The notes beneath the pieces were generated by a model, which did no database searches, was not told where the DNA came from, and was given only the letters and a program-made list of their open reading frames with translations. Shown here one piece after another: positions 49,401-53,537 of a stretch of 64,000 bases of DNA (positions are counted from its first letter, which is position 1; every line of letters begins with the position of its first letter). A program made the position numbers and the translations under genes. Origin of the DNA: Beta vulgaris subsp. vulgaris (lineage: Eukaryota > Streptophyta > Magnoliopsida > Caryophyllales > Amaranthaceae); the NCBI RefSeq assembly GCF_026745355.1, contig NC_079208.1, forward strand, positions 15,810,455-15,874,454, read 5' to 3'.

Positions 49401-50856
49401 ACTTCATGAGCTTCATCTCTTTCTACTAATGCAAGCTCACTTTGTGGAAACCAGTTCTCAATGTTATTAAGAGAAATATTTACTTCAAGATTCTCTTCAT
49501 CAATAGATGGCAAATACTTTTGCACTGGACGTACATGCTCATATGCCAAATTCATGGCACGAACACTCATCATTTTCTCAATAGGTTCAAGAGCTGGTCT
49601 AACTGGACCCCAACTTCTGATTGGTCGATGCTTTGATTCTTTACTTAAATGTAAAGCCTGCTCATGTCTCCATTTTGTGCCGCTATCAGATGCAGCAAGC
49701 TTACGACCATCTGAAACATATCCATCGGGTTTATGTCGTATAACTTCATCAGTACCACTTAAATCATTTTCTTCTTGTGCTTCAGAGTTCTTCGCAACAG
49801 GTGTACAAGATAAAGACGATTTTGTAAATTGCTCAAGAAAATTCCACCACTTTTTTGATCTTTCTTCCTCTTCTTCCTGAACAAGTATTGCATTCTCATA
49901 ATGAAATATCACCAATTGTTTACATTGTTTATTTGCATTTAAATATGACATATCCATTTTTCAATATAATAACATCCAATGTTTTCATTGTATTTGTCTC
50001 TTTTCTTCTCTTACAATGACCTTATCTCACCAACCGTTAGCTCATGTGCAGTAGAATATAACTAAATCCAGACTTACAAACATGACACTTAAAAATACAA
50101 CACATTGTTTCATATTTACAAGTTTCATAAGACTGGTTTTTCTGTTTTGGAAATTGTATTACACAATTTTCTCACAATAGCTAATACCATCTTTAAGCCA
50201 AATACAAATATTTTATCGTTTGTTCATTTTTATGTAATACGTTGTTACTCAAACTTTTTGAAAATGTCATGCTCTTTAGAAGCATCAACAAAGATGAGTC
50301 AATATTTTATATTCTATCATGGGTCCATTTGATAGATCGCCTCAAGTACCATATTCATTAAACGTGTAGTATATAATGGAATATGCACGATAAGTTCAAA
50401 TCTGTTTCCATGCTTCAAGAAGAATGTAGAAATGTGCATTACCAATCATATTTTTTGCACATTTGTCTTGCTTTAAACTACCATAAGTTTATGAATTACT
50501 TAGTCTAAAGACAAAAGCTTTACTAAGAGAAAACTTCTGGAAATGGCTAATTTTTTCAACTGAGCAAAACGTATAATGTGCAAATATTGACCTTGAGAAG
50601 TAGTTATAGCATGTCTTTCACAAGATGAGCAGAAATCAGAATACATAAAAAGAATGGTAATGCAATTGCAGTTACAATTGCAATTTGTTGGTGTATATAT
50701 TATATTAAGTCAAAAATAAGAATTACATACAAAGTTCACTACATCATTATTTAGTTTTAACTACATAGCAATTATACATAAATTACCTTATAAATGTTAC
50801 CGTATTCTTTGTATCTTTGGAGGTGTTGAGGTCTTACAGCAAATCCATAAGAGTCC
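7409..50856 (-). CDS. TBC-domain Rab GTPase-activating protein, 16 supported coding exons over 43.4 kb
   Basis: This gene encodes a GTPase-activating protein for Rab/Ypt GTPases in membrane traffic. Joining the 16 exons gives about 778 codons with no stop and consistent phases at every GT-AG intron. In order: a plant-specific N-terminal motif (YGFAVRPQHLQRYKEY) with an EEEEERSKKWW block (residues 1-40), a variable acidic linker, the TBC domain (about 238-463), then a C-terminal coiled coil (about 604-750). TBC landmarks are GVPKSLRGEVWQ, the Arg finger in LPRTFP, the Gln finger in GYCQ, and WDVLLFEGNRVMLFRTALA. Both catalytic residues are intact. Family proteins are usually about 750-880 residues, so it is nearly complete. 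Missing are the start codon exon (see the two candidates upstream) and the last codons. Introns of 11.4, 11.0 and 8.1 kb are filled with transposons, but no exon is damaged, so it is probably functional. Confidence 0.93.
7494..9803 (-). other. TBC gene intron 15 (2,310 bp)
   Basis: The intron is AT-rich with GT-AG borders. It contains a poly(A)-only insertion (7858-7913) and, near 8717-8743, a short direct repeat of CAATGTG. I saw nothing else supportable, and short ORFs here (for example 8575-8913) have no domain. Confidence 0.6.
7858..7913 (+). mobile_element. Tail-only retrotransposition scar: poly(A) between target-site duplications
   Basis: AGTAAACCACTATC occurs at 7858-7871 and again at 7900-7913. 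Between them is only CCCTC followed by about 24 A residues. This is the product expected when LINE machinery inserts an RNA copied no further than its poly(A) tail. Both copies match exactly, so it is young. Confidence 0.8.
9804..9928 (-). CDS. TBC Rab-GAP coding exon 15
   Basis: These 125 nt encode EKYEKAMTSVAEMEKRVLMA and ESMLEATLQYESGQAK, the end of the C-terminal coiled coil. This is one of the most conserved tail segments of plant members. The donor is CAAG|GTACTC and the acceptor TTTTTAG. Confidence 0.92.
10449..11088. mobile_element. Mutator-like MITE (outer), split by a second MITE
   Basis: The terminal inverted repeats start GGAAAAATTATTTT and pair 10449-10479 with 11058-11088. They are flanked by 9-bp duplications TATCTTTTA (10440-10448) and TATCTGTTA (11089-11097), one mismatch. 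A 9-bp duplication is typical of Mutator-like elements. The element has no coding capacity. It is about 280 bp without the inner insertion. Confidence 0.75.
10525..10876. mobile_element. Mutator-like MITE (inner), nested in the outer MITE
   Basis: The element is 352 bp with inverted repeats of about 110 bp (GAAAAAATTGATAATAGAGG... at the left, the inverted copy at the right). It is flanked by a perfect 9-bp duplication CTTAAAATA (10516-10524 and 10877-10885). Its termini resemble those of the outer element, so the two may use the same transposase. Confidence 0.85.
11098..15234. other. Intronic DNA, unclassified, probably retroelement-derived
   Basis: No coding domain is recognisable on either strand. 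Composition changes at about 11760-13830, where GC-richer blocks (near 11780-11890, 12410-12600, 13360-13820) look like parts of a decayed LTR element. I could find no paired LTRs. Around 14210-14970 there are further GC-richer blocks, including one with GGGCCCGACCCAA at about 14787. I leave the class open. Confidence 0.35.
15235..16010 (-). pseudogene. Ty3/gypsy (Tat/Athila-like) integrase remnant
   Basis: Read on the minus strand in several frames, this shows a zinc-binding segment (CSKCQLCPNLQHVPP), a WPWPFST block, FTKWVEA-like and DTHF motifs, and a C-terminal run (GYRTSI-like, ATPYSLF, LAALHHMQVYQK). The order is that of a gypsy integrase. Many stops and frameshifts make it dead. No LTR, reverse transcriptase or gag remains. 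It abuts the copia element on the same strand, so one truncated the other. Confidence 0.7.
16546..17262 (-). pseudogene. Copia reverse transcriptase fragment (longest open piece)
   Basis: A 238-codon stretch matches RVT_2. It begins near the LDVKNAFLHGDL motif and includes CRLKKSLYELKQ and a catalytic box mutated to YVDY. A frame break near 16555 separates it from RNase H (GWSVDTRLSTSGYCVFV). Loss of the second catalytic Asp and the frame breaks show it is inactive. Confidence 0.8.
19538..19950. mobile_element. hAT-type MITE inserted in copia gag
   Basis: The termini are TAGGGGTGTGCACCGG and CCGGTTTGTGCACACCCCTA, flanked by an 8-bp duplication GTCGCTAC (19530-19537) / GTCGCCAC (19951-19958), one mismatch. 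It is 413 bp, AT-rich in the middle, with GGTCCGGACCG-like subterminal repeats. It interrupts the copia gag, so it is younger than the copia. Confidence 0.88.
20761..21352. other. Intronic DNA between the copia element and exon 14
   Basis: AT-rich DNA. It may hold the remains of the copia 5' LTR and leader, but no LTR borders could be recognised. Confidence 0.4.
21353..21454 (-). CDS. TBC Rab-GAP coding exon 14
   Basis: These 102 nt encode VLMRIEQEQKITEDARIAAG and VAAQKSVVCVLQ, part of the C-terminal coiled coil. The phase is 0 at both ends, with GT-AG borders. The MRIEQEQK.TEDARIAAE core is highly conserved in plant members. Confidence 0.93.
21573..21653 (-). CDS. TBC Rab-GAP coding exon 13
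   Basis: These 81 nt encode VEQLEQEVALLQQALSDKQE followed by QERVMLE, a regular coiled-coil heptad pattern. Phase is 0 at both ends. Only 118 bp separate it from exon 14. Confidence 0.94.
21950..24440 (+). mobile_element. Degenerate 5'-truncated L1-type LINE
   Basis: It opens within reverse transcriptase (GRSINDNCIIPHEML near 21960), continues through AGLRQGDPLSPYLF (about 22220) and an FADDA box (about 22378), then the zinc-binding domain (about 23500-23620), and ends in an RNase H remnant (WTDCEQVIIG near 24210) and a short A-run near 24432. Several frameshifts and stops are present. It is clearly the same family as the intact copy at 39598-42157: the blocks LGCPMDVT.HSL and WTD occur in both. 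This copy is much older. Confidence 0.85.
25332..26118 (+). CDS. Accessory protein gene inside the mariner element (one-base frame break)
   Basis: This is an unknown protein in two overlapping frames. The first frame (25332-25616, 94 codons) begins MPKNYVPDLQPLVDALF. The second, ending in TGA at 26118, continues from the ATG at 25600. They meet at a run of eight A at 25593-25600. With seven A they would form one ORF of about 260 codons. Visible parts are an acidic/hydrophobic N-terminus with a WQGG motif, a Lys/Glu-rich charged linker, a Cys cluster (CKRKGKCQCLGC), then an acidic run (EELLDDEEAEDGEGE). It has no signal peptide or membrane segment. The leader upstream is CT-rich with AAACCCTA, like plant 5' UTRs. 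It could be a cofactor of transposition or a captured host fragment. I recognise no family. Confidence 0.6.
26195..26870 (+). repeat. Minisatellite between the two mariner genes, unit about 36 bp
   Basis: Head-to-tail copies of TTTTTGGTTGCCTATAAATA followed by TGTTGGTTGGGTTTTG are regular from about 26245 to 26480 and decay towards 26870. It lies downstream of the accessory gene and of the transposase stop, in the convergent intergenic region. It opens hydrophobic reading frames such as 26457-26783, which follow the repeat and are not taken as genes. Confidence 0.85.
27377..27588. repeat. Perfect 106-bp tandem duplication at the transposase 3' end
   Basis: The sequence beginning TTGCTCCCCATTC is repeated exactly at 27377-27482 and 27483-27588. 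The second copy holds the transposase stop codon region (27556-27558), so the duplication covers the last codons plus 3' flank. Identity suggests a recent slippage event. Confidence 0.85.
27556..29126 (-). pseudogene. Mariner-like transposase, DD39D, one frameshift and one nonsense codon
   Basis: This cut-and-paste transposase is read from ATG at 29126. In order it has an acidic N-terminus, a first helix-turn-helix (TEIAKKHGISRMTLDRIW), a second DNA-binding part (LKIPPSTVYSLLKRGKL), and a catalytic domain. The first Asp is in VVHIDEKWFY, the second in DNVRPH, and the third in LNVLDLGFF. Exactly 39 residues separate the last two, giving the plant DD39D signature. Two lesions break it: a frameshift near 28236 (after KDSEEG) and TAA at 28024-28026, where family members have Gln before DNxRPH. 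The rest is open to the stop at 27556-27558. All catalytic residues persist, so inactivation is recent. Confidence 0.93.
29351..29360 (-). promoter_or_regulatory. Probable TATA box of the mariner transposase gene
   Basis: On the minus strand CTATATAAAC lies about 225 bp upstream of the transposase ATG, which fits a leader of about 195 nt. It is the best TATA-like match in the right end of the element. Confidence 0.5.
29886..30160 (+). pseudogene. LINE endonuclease fragment
   Basis: An open stretch has LWNDIMDLTNNFNQPRVMIEDF followed by NEVLCQSEKIGEG, then IKEKSPILERLDRRWANSN. These are landmarks of the apurinic-type endonuclease of plant L1 elements (GDFNEVL, where this copy has EDFNEVL, and LERLDR). 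It has no reverse transcriptase beside it, so it is an isolated fragment from a third LINE. Confidence 0.75.
30161..32639. other. MITE-like, low-complexity intronic DNA
   Basis: A 24-bp inverted match (GAATAAACAAAGCTTATGAG near 30462 against TATAAGCTTTGCTTATTC near 31380) brackets a C-rich block (30640-30800) and a G/A-rich block (31190-31290). A second stretch from about 31430 to 32330 contains repeated ATGCACCA / ATGCACTA near its left end and a very C-rich middle (31710-31940). Both look like old non-autonomous DNA elements, but I could not find matching target duplications. There is no gene. Confidence 0.35.
32640..32709 (-). CDS. TBC Rab-GAP coding exon 12
   Basis: These 70 nt encode TEELETAFLEMVKQDNRREL and SAR. 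The first base completes an Arg codon from exon 11. It is strongly conserved in the family. Donor AGG|GTAATT, acceptor CCAG. Confidence 0.94.
33105..33290 (+). repeat. Single TRIM-like LTR fragment
   Basis: GTCTCATATTGGAGAAAGAT followed by GAGAAA, then TTTTAGTATGAAACCTTCTT and TAAACTTGTAAGTG, aligns with the LTRs at 3870-4064 and 5577-5788. It has no partner LTR here, so it is a solo or truncated copy. Confidence 0.55.
34112..34361. mobile_element. Stowaway-like MITE
   Basis: The ends are CTCCCCTTTTTTTCAC and the inverted AAAAAAAACAGAG, flanked by TA on both sides (34110-34111, 34362-34363). It is 250 bp and non-coding. The termini are decayed from the usual CTCCCTCCGTT. Confidence 0.5.
34405..34466 (-). 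CDS. TBC Rab-GAP coding exon 11
   Basis: These 62 nt encode VVWLKVELCRLMEEKRLATL plus two bases of an Arg codon completed in exon 12. It opens the C-terminal coiled coil. Borders are GT-AG. Confidence 0.94.
34651..34977 (+). repeat. 5' LTR of the intronic copia element
   Basis: This is a 327-bp TG...CA repeat. It contains TCTAAAGCTGGCCTACTAG and GTAGTCTATAAA, both repeated in the 3' LTR. The primer-binding site follows at 34978. Confidence 0.85.
35098..39060 (+). pseudogene. Copia gag-pol, broken in many places
   Basis: Gag starts at ATG 35098 (MTITIEATSPLYLYPSDENN), runs through a UBN2-type region (IWKQLEKKFSLTNGSR), and has a zinc knuckle CTICGKNGHTKENCW near 35860. The protease motif LDSGAPDHM is near 36222. 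Pre-integrase and integrase follow (about 36720-37430, with HQNSIVERKHNVLE). Reverse transcriptase begins near 37843 (MKLPHGYEKQ), includes a CAA/CAG-rich insertion of Gln/Asn-type codons at 37918-37975, and is badly frameshifted. RNase H motifs (KKQFVVSRSIAEVECSAL) lie near 38725. Stops in every domain mean it encodes no functional protein. Confidence 0.85.
37569..37819. mobile_element. Stowaway MITE in copia pol
   Basis: The ends CTTCCTCCGTTCCATAATAA and the inverted TTATTATGGAACAGAGGAAG are flanked by TA (37567-37568, 37820-37821). It is 251 bp. The terminal motif is shared with the mariner element at 24726-29701, a possible source of mobilising transposase. Confidence 0.9.
39223..39486 (-). 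mobile_element. Small non-autonomous Helitron-like element
   Basis: On the minus strand it starts TCTATACTAATATATTAAAA and ends CTAG, inserted exactly between A (39487) and T (39222), the Helitron target rule. The copia 5' LTR gives the empty site. A CCGGG/CCTGG-containing possible hairpin precedes the end, but it is imperfect. It is 264 bp with no coding capacity. Confidence 0.6.
39598..42157 (+). mobile_element. 5'-truncated L1-type LINE, recent, with an open ORF2 remainder
   Basis: The insertion begins inside ORF2 at 39598 and ends in 14 A residues (42144-42157). It lies in the copia 3' LTR, between GACCAAG and GCTAAG. No clear target duplication is visible, and a few bases present in the 5' LTR are missing here, suggesting a small deletion on integration. 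ORF1 and endonuclease are absent, so it cannot move by itself. Confidence 0.9.
39637..42117 (+). CDS. LINE ORF2 remainder: reverse transcriptase, zinc-binding and RNase H domains
   Basis: An uninterrupted 826-codon ORF. The frame is open back to the truncation point at 39598, so the ATG at 39637 is merely the first Met. Reverse transcriptase spans about residues 1-260, with LDLNKAYDRIRWDF, AGLRQGDPLSPYLF and the catalytic LFADDALFF. The zf-RVT domain is near 500-580 (FYWKLVNGALATR, LCSFCGQEEDSDTHLFKNC). RNase H occupies about 690-815 (LLIDGAWKA, EALALLCSIKEM, DIWTDSTNLVEGL), as in plant L1 lineages with a C-terminal RNase H. All key motifs are intact and no stop has accumulated, consistent with recent insertion. 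Without endonuclease and promoter it is probably not expressed as a working machine. Confidence 0.92.
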   Translation: MSSLIGQFQNAFVPGRSINDNCVIAHEMLHKVKNSKKNANYNLILNLDLNKAYDRIRWDFVREVLNEIGLSVKWIRIIMECISSVTYSVLVNGEPTRSFTPSAGLRQGDPLSPYLFILCMEVLSRRIDQQQKLGLIRGLKVHRRAPEISHLLFADDALFFLKGTLENAWNLQHILSSFCTMSGEMVNNSKSYTVFSRNTPQKFRRLLNKRLKVEIKEKLGTYLGCPMDVTGHSLHAFQELPQKISNTITSWCFSSLNHAGKLILINSILMAFASHMMAIYLFPKKVLASSTSALLKFWWKTNKDKKPIYWKKRTLLEKHKLEGGLGLRNLLAINKATLFRQAWRMHQNPLLLASKIFRAKYSDDWFLKSMSGKFPATCSWGGRSIMKSVLFMGPGVGTMIGNGKNSRILGPKWVNGNPIAFVDHELQVQDNKPEWVSDLISNNATWDEESLIKWFGEQNARRIKAIHISDQEDEIIWLHSKYGKYTKKSGYWATMRNHESSWETIAFWKKFWMTKLWPKWKIFYWKLVNGALATRVNLRRKKILSETLCSFCGQEEDSDTHLFKNCEVTERIWKASSLGLINIDKCEEKIAGWSKNWMWYFMVNDTPDNDRVKEFVGILWAIWISRNNCIFNLMKSFDPREVFNILNSWKKRDVESCKWGSKNAESNLPPKQQLGKPATMWTYNWGNQDFEYNLLIDGAWKAASEDSQERAAYGWVLRRRGEEIDKGGAITNASSADQAEALALLCSIKEMQKQNILEVDIWTDSTNLVEGLRVVEKAPITIRNILRDVKLLVESFISVKVCKVARSSIIKAHSIATKARREGTRL
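42616..43037 (-). CDS. TBC Rab-GAP coding exon 10
   Basis: These 422 nt begin PALLTTKDAGDAVTLLQSL, a conserved block just after the TBC domain. It continues through SSQLVLTACMGFHSV and LRKKHRHSVLEIIEER, then LASKLYSFKHDAQSL, then a divergent acidic tail ending LPDLQEQ. The acceptor is ATGTAG and the donor CAG|GTAGTT. Confidence 0.95.
43287..43370 (-). CDS. TBC Rab-GAP coding exon 9
   Basis: These 84 nt encode LRIWDVLLFEGNRVMLFRTA and LALMELY, the most conserved C-terminal part of the TBC domain. Phases agree with exons 8 and 10. Confidence 0.96.
43505..43597 (-). CDS. TBC Rab-GAP coding exon 8
   Basis: These 93 nt encode NHLDYLGVEVAWISGPWFLS and IFVNMLPWES within the TBC domain. Family members usually read VQVAWVTGPWF, so this gene has Glu for Gln and Ile-Ser for Val-Thr. 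Confidence 0.96.
43713..43764 (-). CDS. TBC Rab-GAP coding exon 7
   Basis: These 52 nt encode VDQLVVEELMRERFPKL plus one base of the next codon. TBC domain, GT-AG borders. Confidence 0.95.
44073..45060. repeat. Short tandem array (about 19-21 bp unit) split by a solo LTR
   Basis: Copies of ATGATATAGTGTATTTTG occur head to tail at 44073-44150 and again at 44815-45060, with related flanks (TTTTGCTGAGTTTTTTGGCA and TTTTGTTGAGTTTTTTTGGC). The middle is unrelated DNA, so the array was one block before the insertion. Confidence 0.75.
44174..44805 (+). mobile_element. Probable solo LTR
   Basis: The sequence runs TGTTGATGCG...GCGGAATCA and interrupts the tandem array. It has LTR-like organisation: a TATA-like CTTTATATATTT near 44481, then a T-rich stretch, then repeated GAGTGAAGC(C/T). 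No internal retroelement domain or second LTR is present. The flanking 5 bp do not match, so the exact borders are uncertain. Confidence 0.45.
45509..45575 (-). CDS. TBC Rab-GAP coding exon 6
   Basis: These 67 nt begin with the last base of the Trp codon from exon 5 and encode TLVGIIDDYFNGCYTQEMIE then SQ. TBC domain, GT-AG borders. Confidence 0.96.
45864..46121. mobile_element. Stowaway-like MITE
   Basis: The inverted ends CTTACTCCGTTTACAAATAG and CTATTTCTAAACGAAGGAAG are flanked by TA on both sides. The next part of the arms (TTGCACCATTTCTA / TAGAAATGGTGCAA) pairs as well. It is 258 bp. Confidence 0.85.
46507..48033 (-). mobile_element. Non-autonomous Helitron
   Basis: On the minus strand it begins TCTCTATTACATAAGGG (48033) and ends with a hairpin GCACGC-ATC-GCGTGC, an 8-nt spacer ATAAAAAT and CTAG at 46507. 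It is inserted between A (48034) and T (46506). The TC start, the hairpin 8 nt before CTRR and the AT target without duplication are the Helitron hallmarks. It is 1,527 bp and has no Rep/helicase. Confidence 0.85.
46925..47215. repeat. Three tandem copies of a roughly 105-bp unit inside the Helitron
   Basis: Each copy contains ACACTTTGAGTTTCAATT, then TTTTTCATACACAAT, then ATGGTCATTTT. The third copy is truncated. Confidence 0.8.
48210..48268 (-). CDS. TBC Rab-GAP coding exon 5
   Basis: These 59 nt encode AMNFFAGLLLLLMPEENAF plus TG of Trp. This directly follows the GYCQ of exon 4 (YCQAMNF is the TBC signature). Confidence 0.96.
48445..48666. mobile_element. Stowaway-like MITE in intron 4
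   Basis: CTTCATATGTTCCTATTTGT and the inverted CTTATTTAGAAATGGAGGAAG end are flanked by TA. It is 222 bp and non-coding, between exons 4 and 5. Confidence 0.75.
48723..48836 (-). CDS. TBC Rab-GAP coding exon 4 (carries both catalytic fingers)
   Basis: These 114 nt encode DLPRTFPGHPALDEEGRNSL and RRILTAYALHNPCVGYCQ. The Arg of LPRTFP is the arginine finger and the last Gln of GYCQ is the glutamine finger of the dual-finger TBC mechanism. Both are intact. Confidence 0.97.
48960..49124 (-). CDS. TBC Rab-GAP coding exon 3
   Basis: These 165 nt encode VWQAFVGAQARRVESYYHKL, a divergent Ser/Asn-rich insert, then APEIWKKQIEK. The donor AAG|GTCATT is weaker than its neighbours. All other borders are standard. 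Confidence 0.94.
49193..49876 (-). CDS. TBC Rab-GAP coding exon 2
   Basis: The largest exon, 684 nt or 228 codons, in phase 0 throughout. It starts EEEEERSKKWWNFLEQF and has a long acidic linker. Family landmarks are SWGPVRPALEPIEKMMS and FPQSELALVERDEAHE. It enters the TBC domain at LVHGGVPKSLRGE. The acceptor is TTGTTCAG, so upstream in-frame codons are intron. Confidence 0.95.
49877..50786 (-). other. TBC gene intron 1 (910 bp)
   Basis: GT-AG intron in phase 0 between NIYK and EEEEERS. I saw no element in it. Confidence 0.85.
50787..50856 (-). CDS. TBC Rab-GAP coding exon 1 (first firm exon)
   Basis: These 70 nt encode DSYGFAVRPQHLQRYKEYGN and IYK, the plant-specific N-terminal signature. 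The first base completes an Arg codon, so an upstream exon must end in AG (phase 2). Acceptor AATAG, donor AAG|GTAATT. Confidence 0.94.
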
Positions 50857-51345
50857 CTATTAAATAATAGATAACTAAACTCAAATTTATTGTTCACATG
50901 AACAAGAACATTCTAAAGGATAGTGGAGAGAACAAAGAATATGATAATATGAGAAATGAAGAGATGAAACAAAATGCAACATCATGAGATTGCCATCCTC
51001 GTGGTAATATGAGAAATGTTACTCAAATCCCATGGATTTTAAAAATAATGAAAAATTATGTCTAGTAAAGAAATCATTCTTGTAACTTCATAGAACTTCG
51101 TAAAGCAATATTGAGTGTTATCTATTTCTATTTTAATTCACTTAGCATTCTTCCTACCAAACCACCTCTATGTAAATGCATTAAATATAGGGAATACATT
51201 AAAACACTCTTGATATTAGACAGAAAAAAGAAGATGTACACTTATTAAACCACAAGTAATTAAGACACTATAAAGATTTCAAATTTAATGTTTATTTGAC
51301 TATCAGGGCCACTACATTGCTATTGAGATTCATCAAATTACGTAC

Positions 51346-51392
51346 CTGGAATCAGCCTCCAATGTACGCCTACTTAACAATGATAATAACAT
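51346..51392 (-). CDS. Candidate first exon A1 of the TBC gene
   Basis: An ATG is followed by 15 codons (MLLSLLSRRTLEADS) and the AG of a split Arg codon, then a strong donor CCAG|GTACGT. The phase is exactly what exon 1 needs. An in-frame stop lies just upstream of the ATG, so this would be a complete short first coding exon. It is weak by itself but supported by the second copy. Confidence 0.4.
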
Positions 51393-51996
51393 GCTTCACA
51401 ACCAGCTATGATCCTGGCTTTCATATCTATCCCTCCCCTCAAGGCTCAAGCCCCCAATCTGTGGAAGTAGTATCTTTTTCGCTTTTGCCAATATTCATAA
51501 TATCCTATGTCTCTGTAGATTAAATGAACTTTTAAGAATTTCTCATAAAGTAATGTCATAAGAGCTAAATAAATTTATTACATAAAGAAATCATTTTTAA
51601 AAACTGGGAAAAAAAATTTAAAAAAATTGAAACAGGATTGAAAATTGATCAAAATACAAGAACATAGGATTATAGGTTACATGAATATGAGAAACGTTGT
51701 CCATGTTATTTTAACTCTAGCAAATATGGGAGGAAAGAAAAAAGAAGTGTATGTGTTTGACAAAGACATCTTTCTTGTCACTTTCACTTCCATTCATTTT
51801 CAATTGATTTTGTTATGGTTATGTAATATTTAAGAGCATGAGAAAAGACCTATAAAAACTCATGAGAAAACCATTAATTTAATGTTTTTAACTTTCCTAC
51901 CAAATCAACTCCTTCTAAAAGGGACATTATACAAAATTTGAGTTTAACCCATCACTATCAAGAATGTTACATCGACTGTGCGATTAATCAAATTAC

Positions 51997-52043
51997 CTTG
52001 AATCAGCCTCCAACGAGCACCTGCTCAACAATGACAGCAACAT
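51997..52043 (-). CDS. Candidate alternative first exon A2 of the TBC gene
   Basis: This is the duplicated counterpart of A1: ATG, MLLSLLSRCSLEADS, AG, donor CAAG|GTAATT. Length, frame and splice phase are the same as A1. The reading frame survives despite divergence of the surrounding DNA. Confidence 0.4.
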
Positions 52044-52560
52044 GCTTTAGATGCAGCTACAATTCTTGCTCCCATATCTATCGATCCCTCTAATAATGGA
52101 CTAATTTATACAAATGGTACATTTTTTATTTCTCCATTGTTAAAGCGAATTATTCCTCTTTAAATTCAATGATATTAAAAAAAATCACACAACGATATTG
52201 TATTGGCTACATAAATTTATTCATGAAAACAAATGTTAAAAAAGAAAAGAATAGGATTAAGAGAAGAGATGAAACTAACATGCAAATTCTAGCCAACAAT
52301 ATGCAATAACATAGGATTTAATGCAACGTGGAAATATGAGATAGGTTGATGATATTATTCTAATTTCACCAATTTCGGAAGCAAAGATAAAATGTATGTG
52401 CTTAATAAAGGTGTCTTTCTTGTTAGTTTCATATCCATTCATTTTCCACCAAAAATGGAACATTGAAAAAGGTTATTTAAGAACATGGAAAAGAAAAGTA
52501 AGTAATTTTTTTTATCTTGCCTATAAATAATCTTACATAGAAAACTGATCGAACATCACT

Positions 52561-53039
52561 TTTACATATGAATAGAAAATGACCTCTATATCTTATTCAA
52601 TTGTTAAATTCATACTTTCTATTCGCTTCAAAAAGAATGTAACCTTCGAGTTCTCACGATCTCCAATGCACTACTTTAACTATATAAATTTTTAATTATG
52701 TGTTAAAAAAAATTATGAAAAAATATAATATATATTTTCGGACTATATATTGACACAAATCAAACAAGTTCTTATATGTTTATGTTATTTTATATAGTAG
52801 TGGAAATTCTTAGTCAAAGTTTTTAAAATTTAACCATAAAAAATGCAAATGTTGCAATATCTATATACATGGGAATATCATTGCGGATTAGATATATAAA
52901 CTTTGTAACGGCTGATATTCTAGTTTTCATATACATTGGGATTTGGGAGTCTACTATTTTGTTAACATTCATCAGATAGGGGCATATTATTTTGTTACAA
53001 AATACTTAAGTTAATAACAAGATTAAGAATTTCAAGTAA
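52561..53039. other. Upstream AT-rich DNA, nothing recognised
   Basis: No gene, element ends or repeat structure that I can support. If A1 or A2 is the true first exon, the TBC promoter may fall here. Confidence 0.35.
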
Positions 53040-53225
53040 GACTTATTAGTAGTAAAGATTTGGCCTCAAAGTAATGGGATCAAATCCCACTAGGGGCTAT
53101 ATAGGGGTGAGGTTTCCTTTACACTCACTCATCTCTCCCATGAAATTTGACCTGAAAACCTGAATAGTTATACCTGCGAGATGTGTTAATTTAGTAGGGT
53201 CCATCTTACCTACCGAGAAAAAATA
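53040..53225 (+). mobile_element. SINE-like or tRNA-derived short repeat
   Basis: GGGATCAAATCCCACTAGGG at about 53088 resembles a pol III B-box region (GGTTCRAATCC), followed by the TCACTCATCTCTCCC block common in plant short retroposons. No clear A box, target duplication or poly(A) tail was seen. Confidence 0.35.
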
Positions 53226-53537
53226 ACAAGACTACTAAGAATATCTTCTTCCAAGAACAATAACCTATATATTTTTGGCCATTCAAAAAAAAATTTGACT
53301 ACGAAAAAGAAAGATTAGACACACCAATTACAAGAAAGCCTTAAGGATAAAATAGCATCCGTATCGAATTATCCCCAATACCCCACCTTCTAGGAAAGAT
53401 TGAAGAATAGACCCTTCACGTACAATCCTGAGGGAAACAACACATACAGCCCATGCTCATAACAAAGCCGCAGGCGTCTAAAATAAAACAACCACACAAC
53501 AAACTACAAGAAAAACATCTGACTCAATATAGTATTT

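Larger units (their letters stand above)
51290..52560. repeat. Diverged tandem duplication, about 650-bp unit
   Basis: 51290-51900 and 51950-52560 share, in the same order, AATCAGCCTCCAA, CAACATGCTT-like and TCTATC(C/G)(C/A)TCCC blocks, then a GTGTATGTG-like / CTTTCTTGT block and CCATTCATTTTC. Part of 50930-51060 (GAAGAGATGAAAC) may be a third, weaker copy. Each full copy carries a candidate first exon of the TBC gene. Confidence 0.65.

Noticed and set aside
53040..53225. Possible tRNA gene
   Set aside because: A B-box-like motif is present, but no cloverleaf can be folded with a proper acceptor stem, so it is kept only as a SINE-like repeat.
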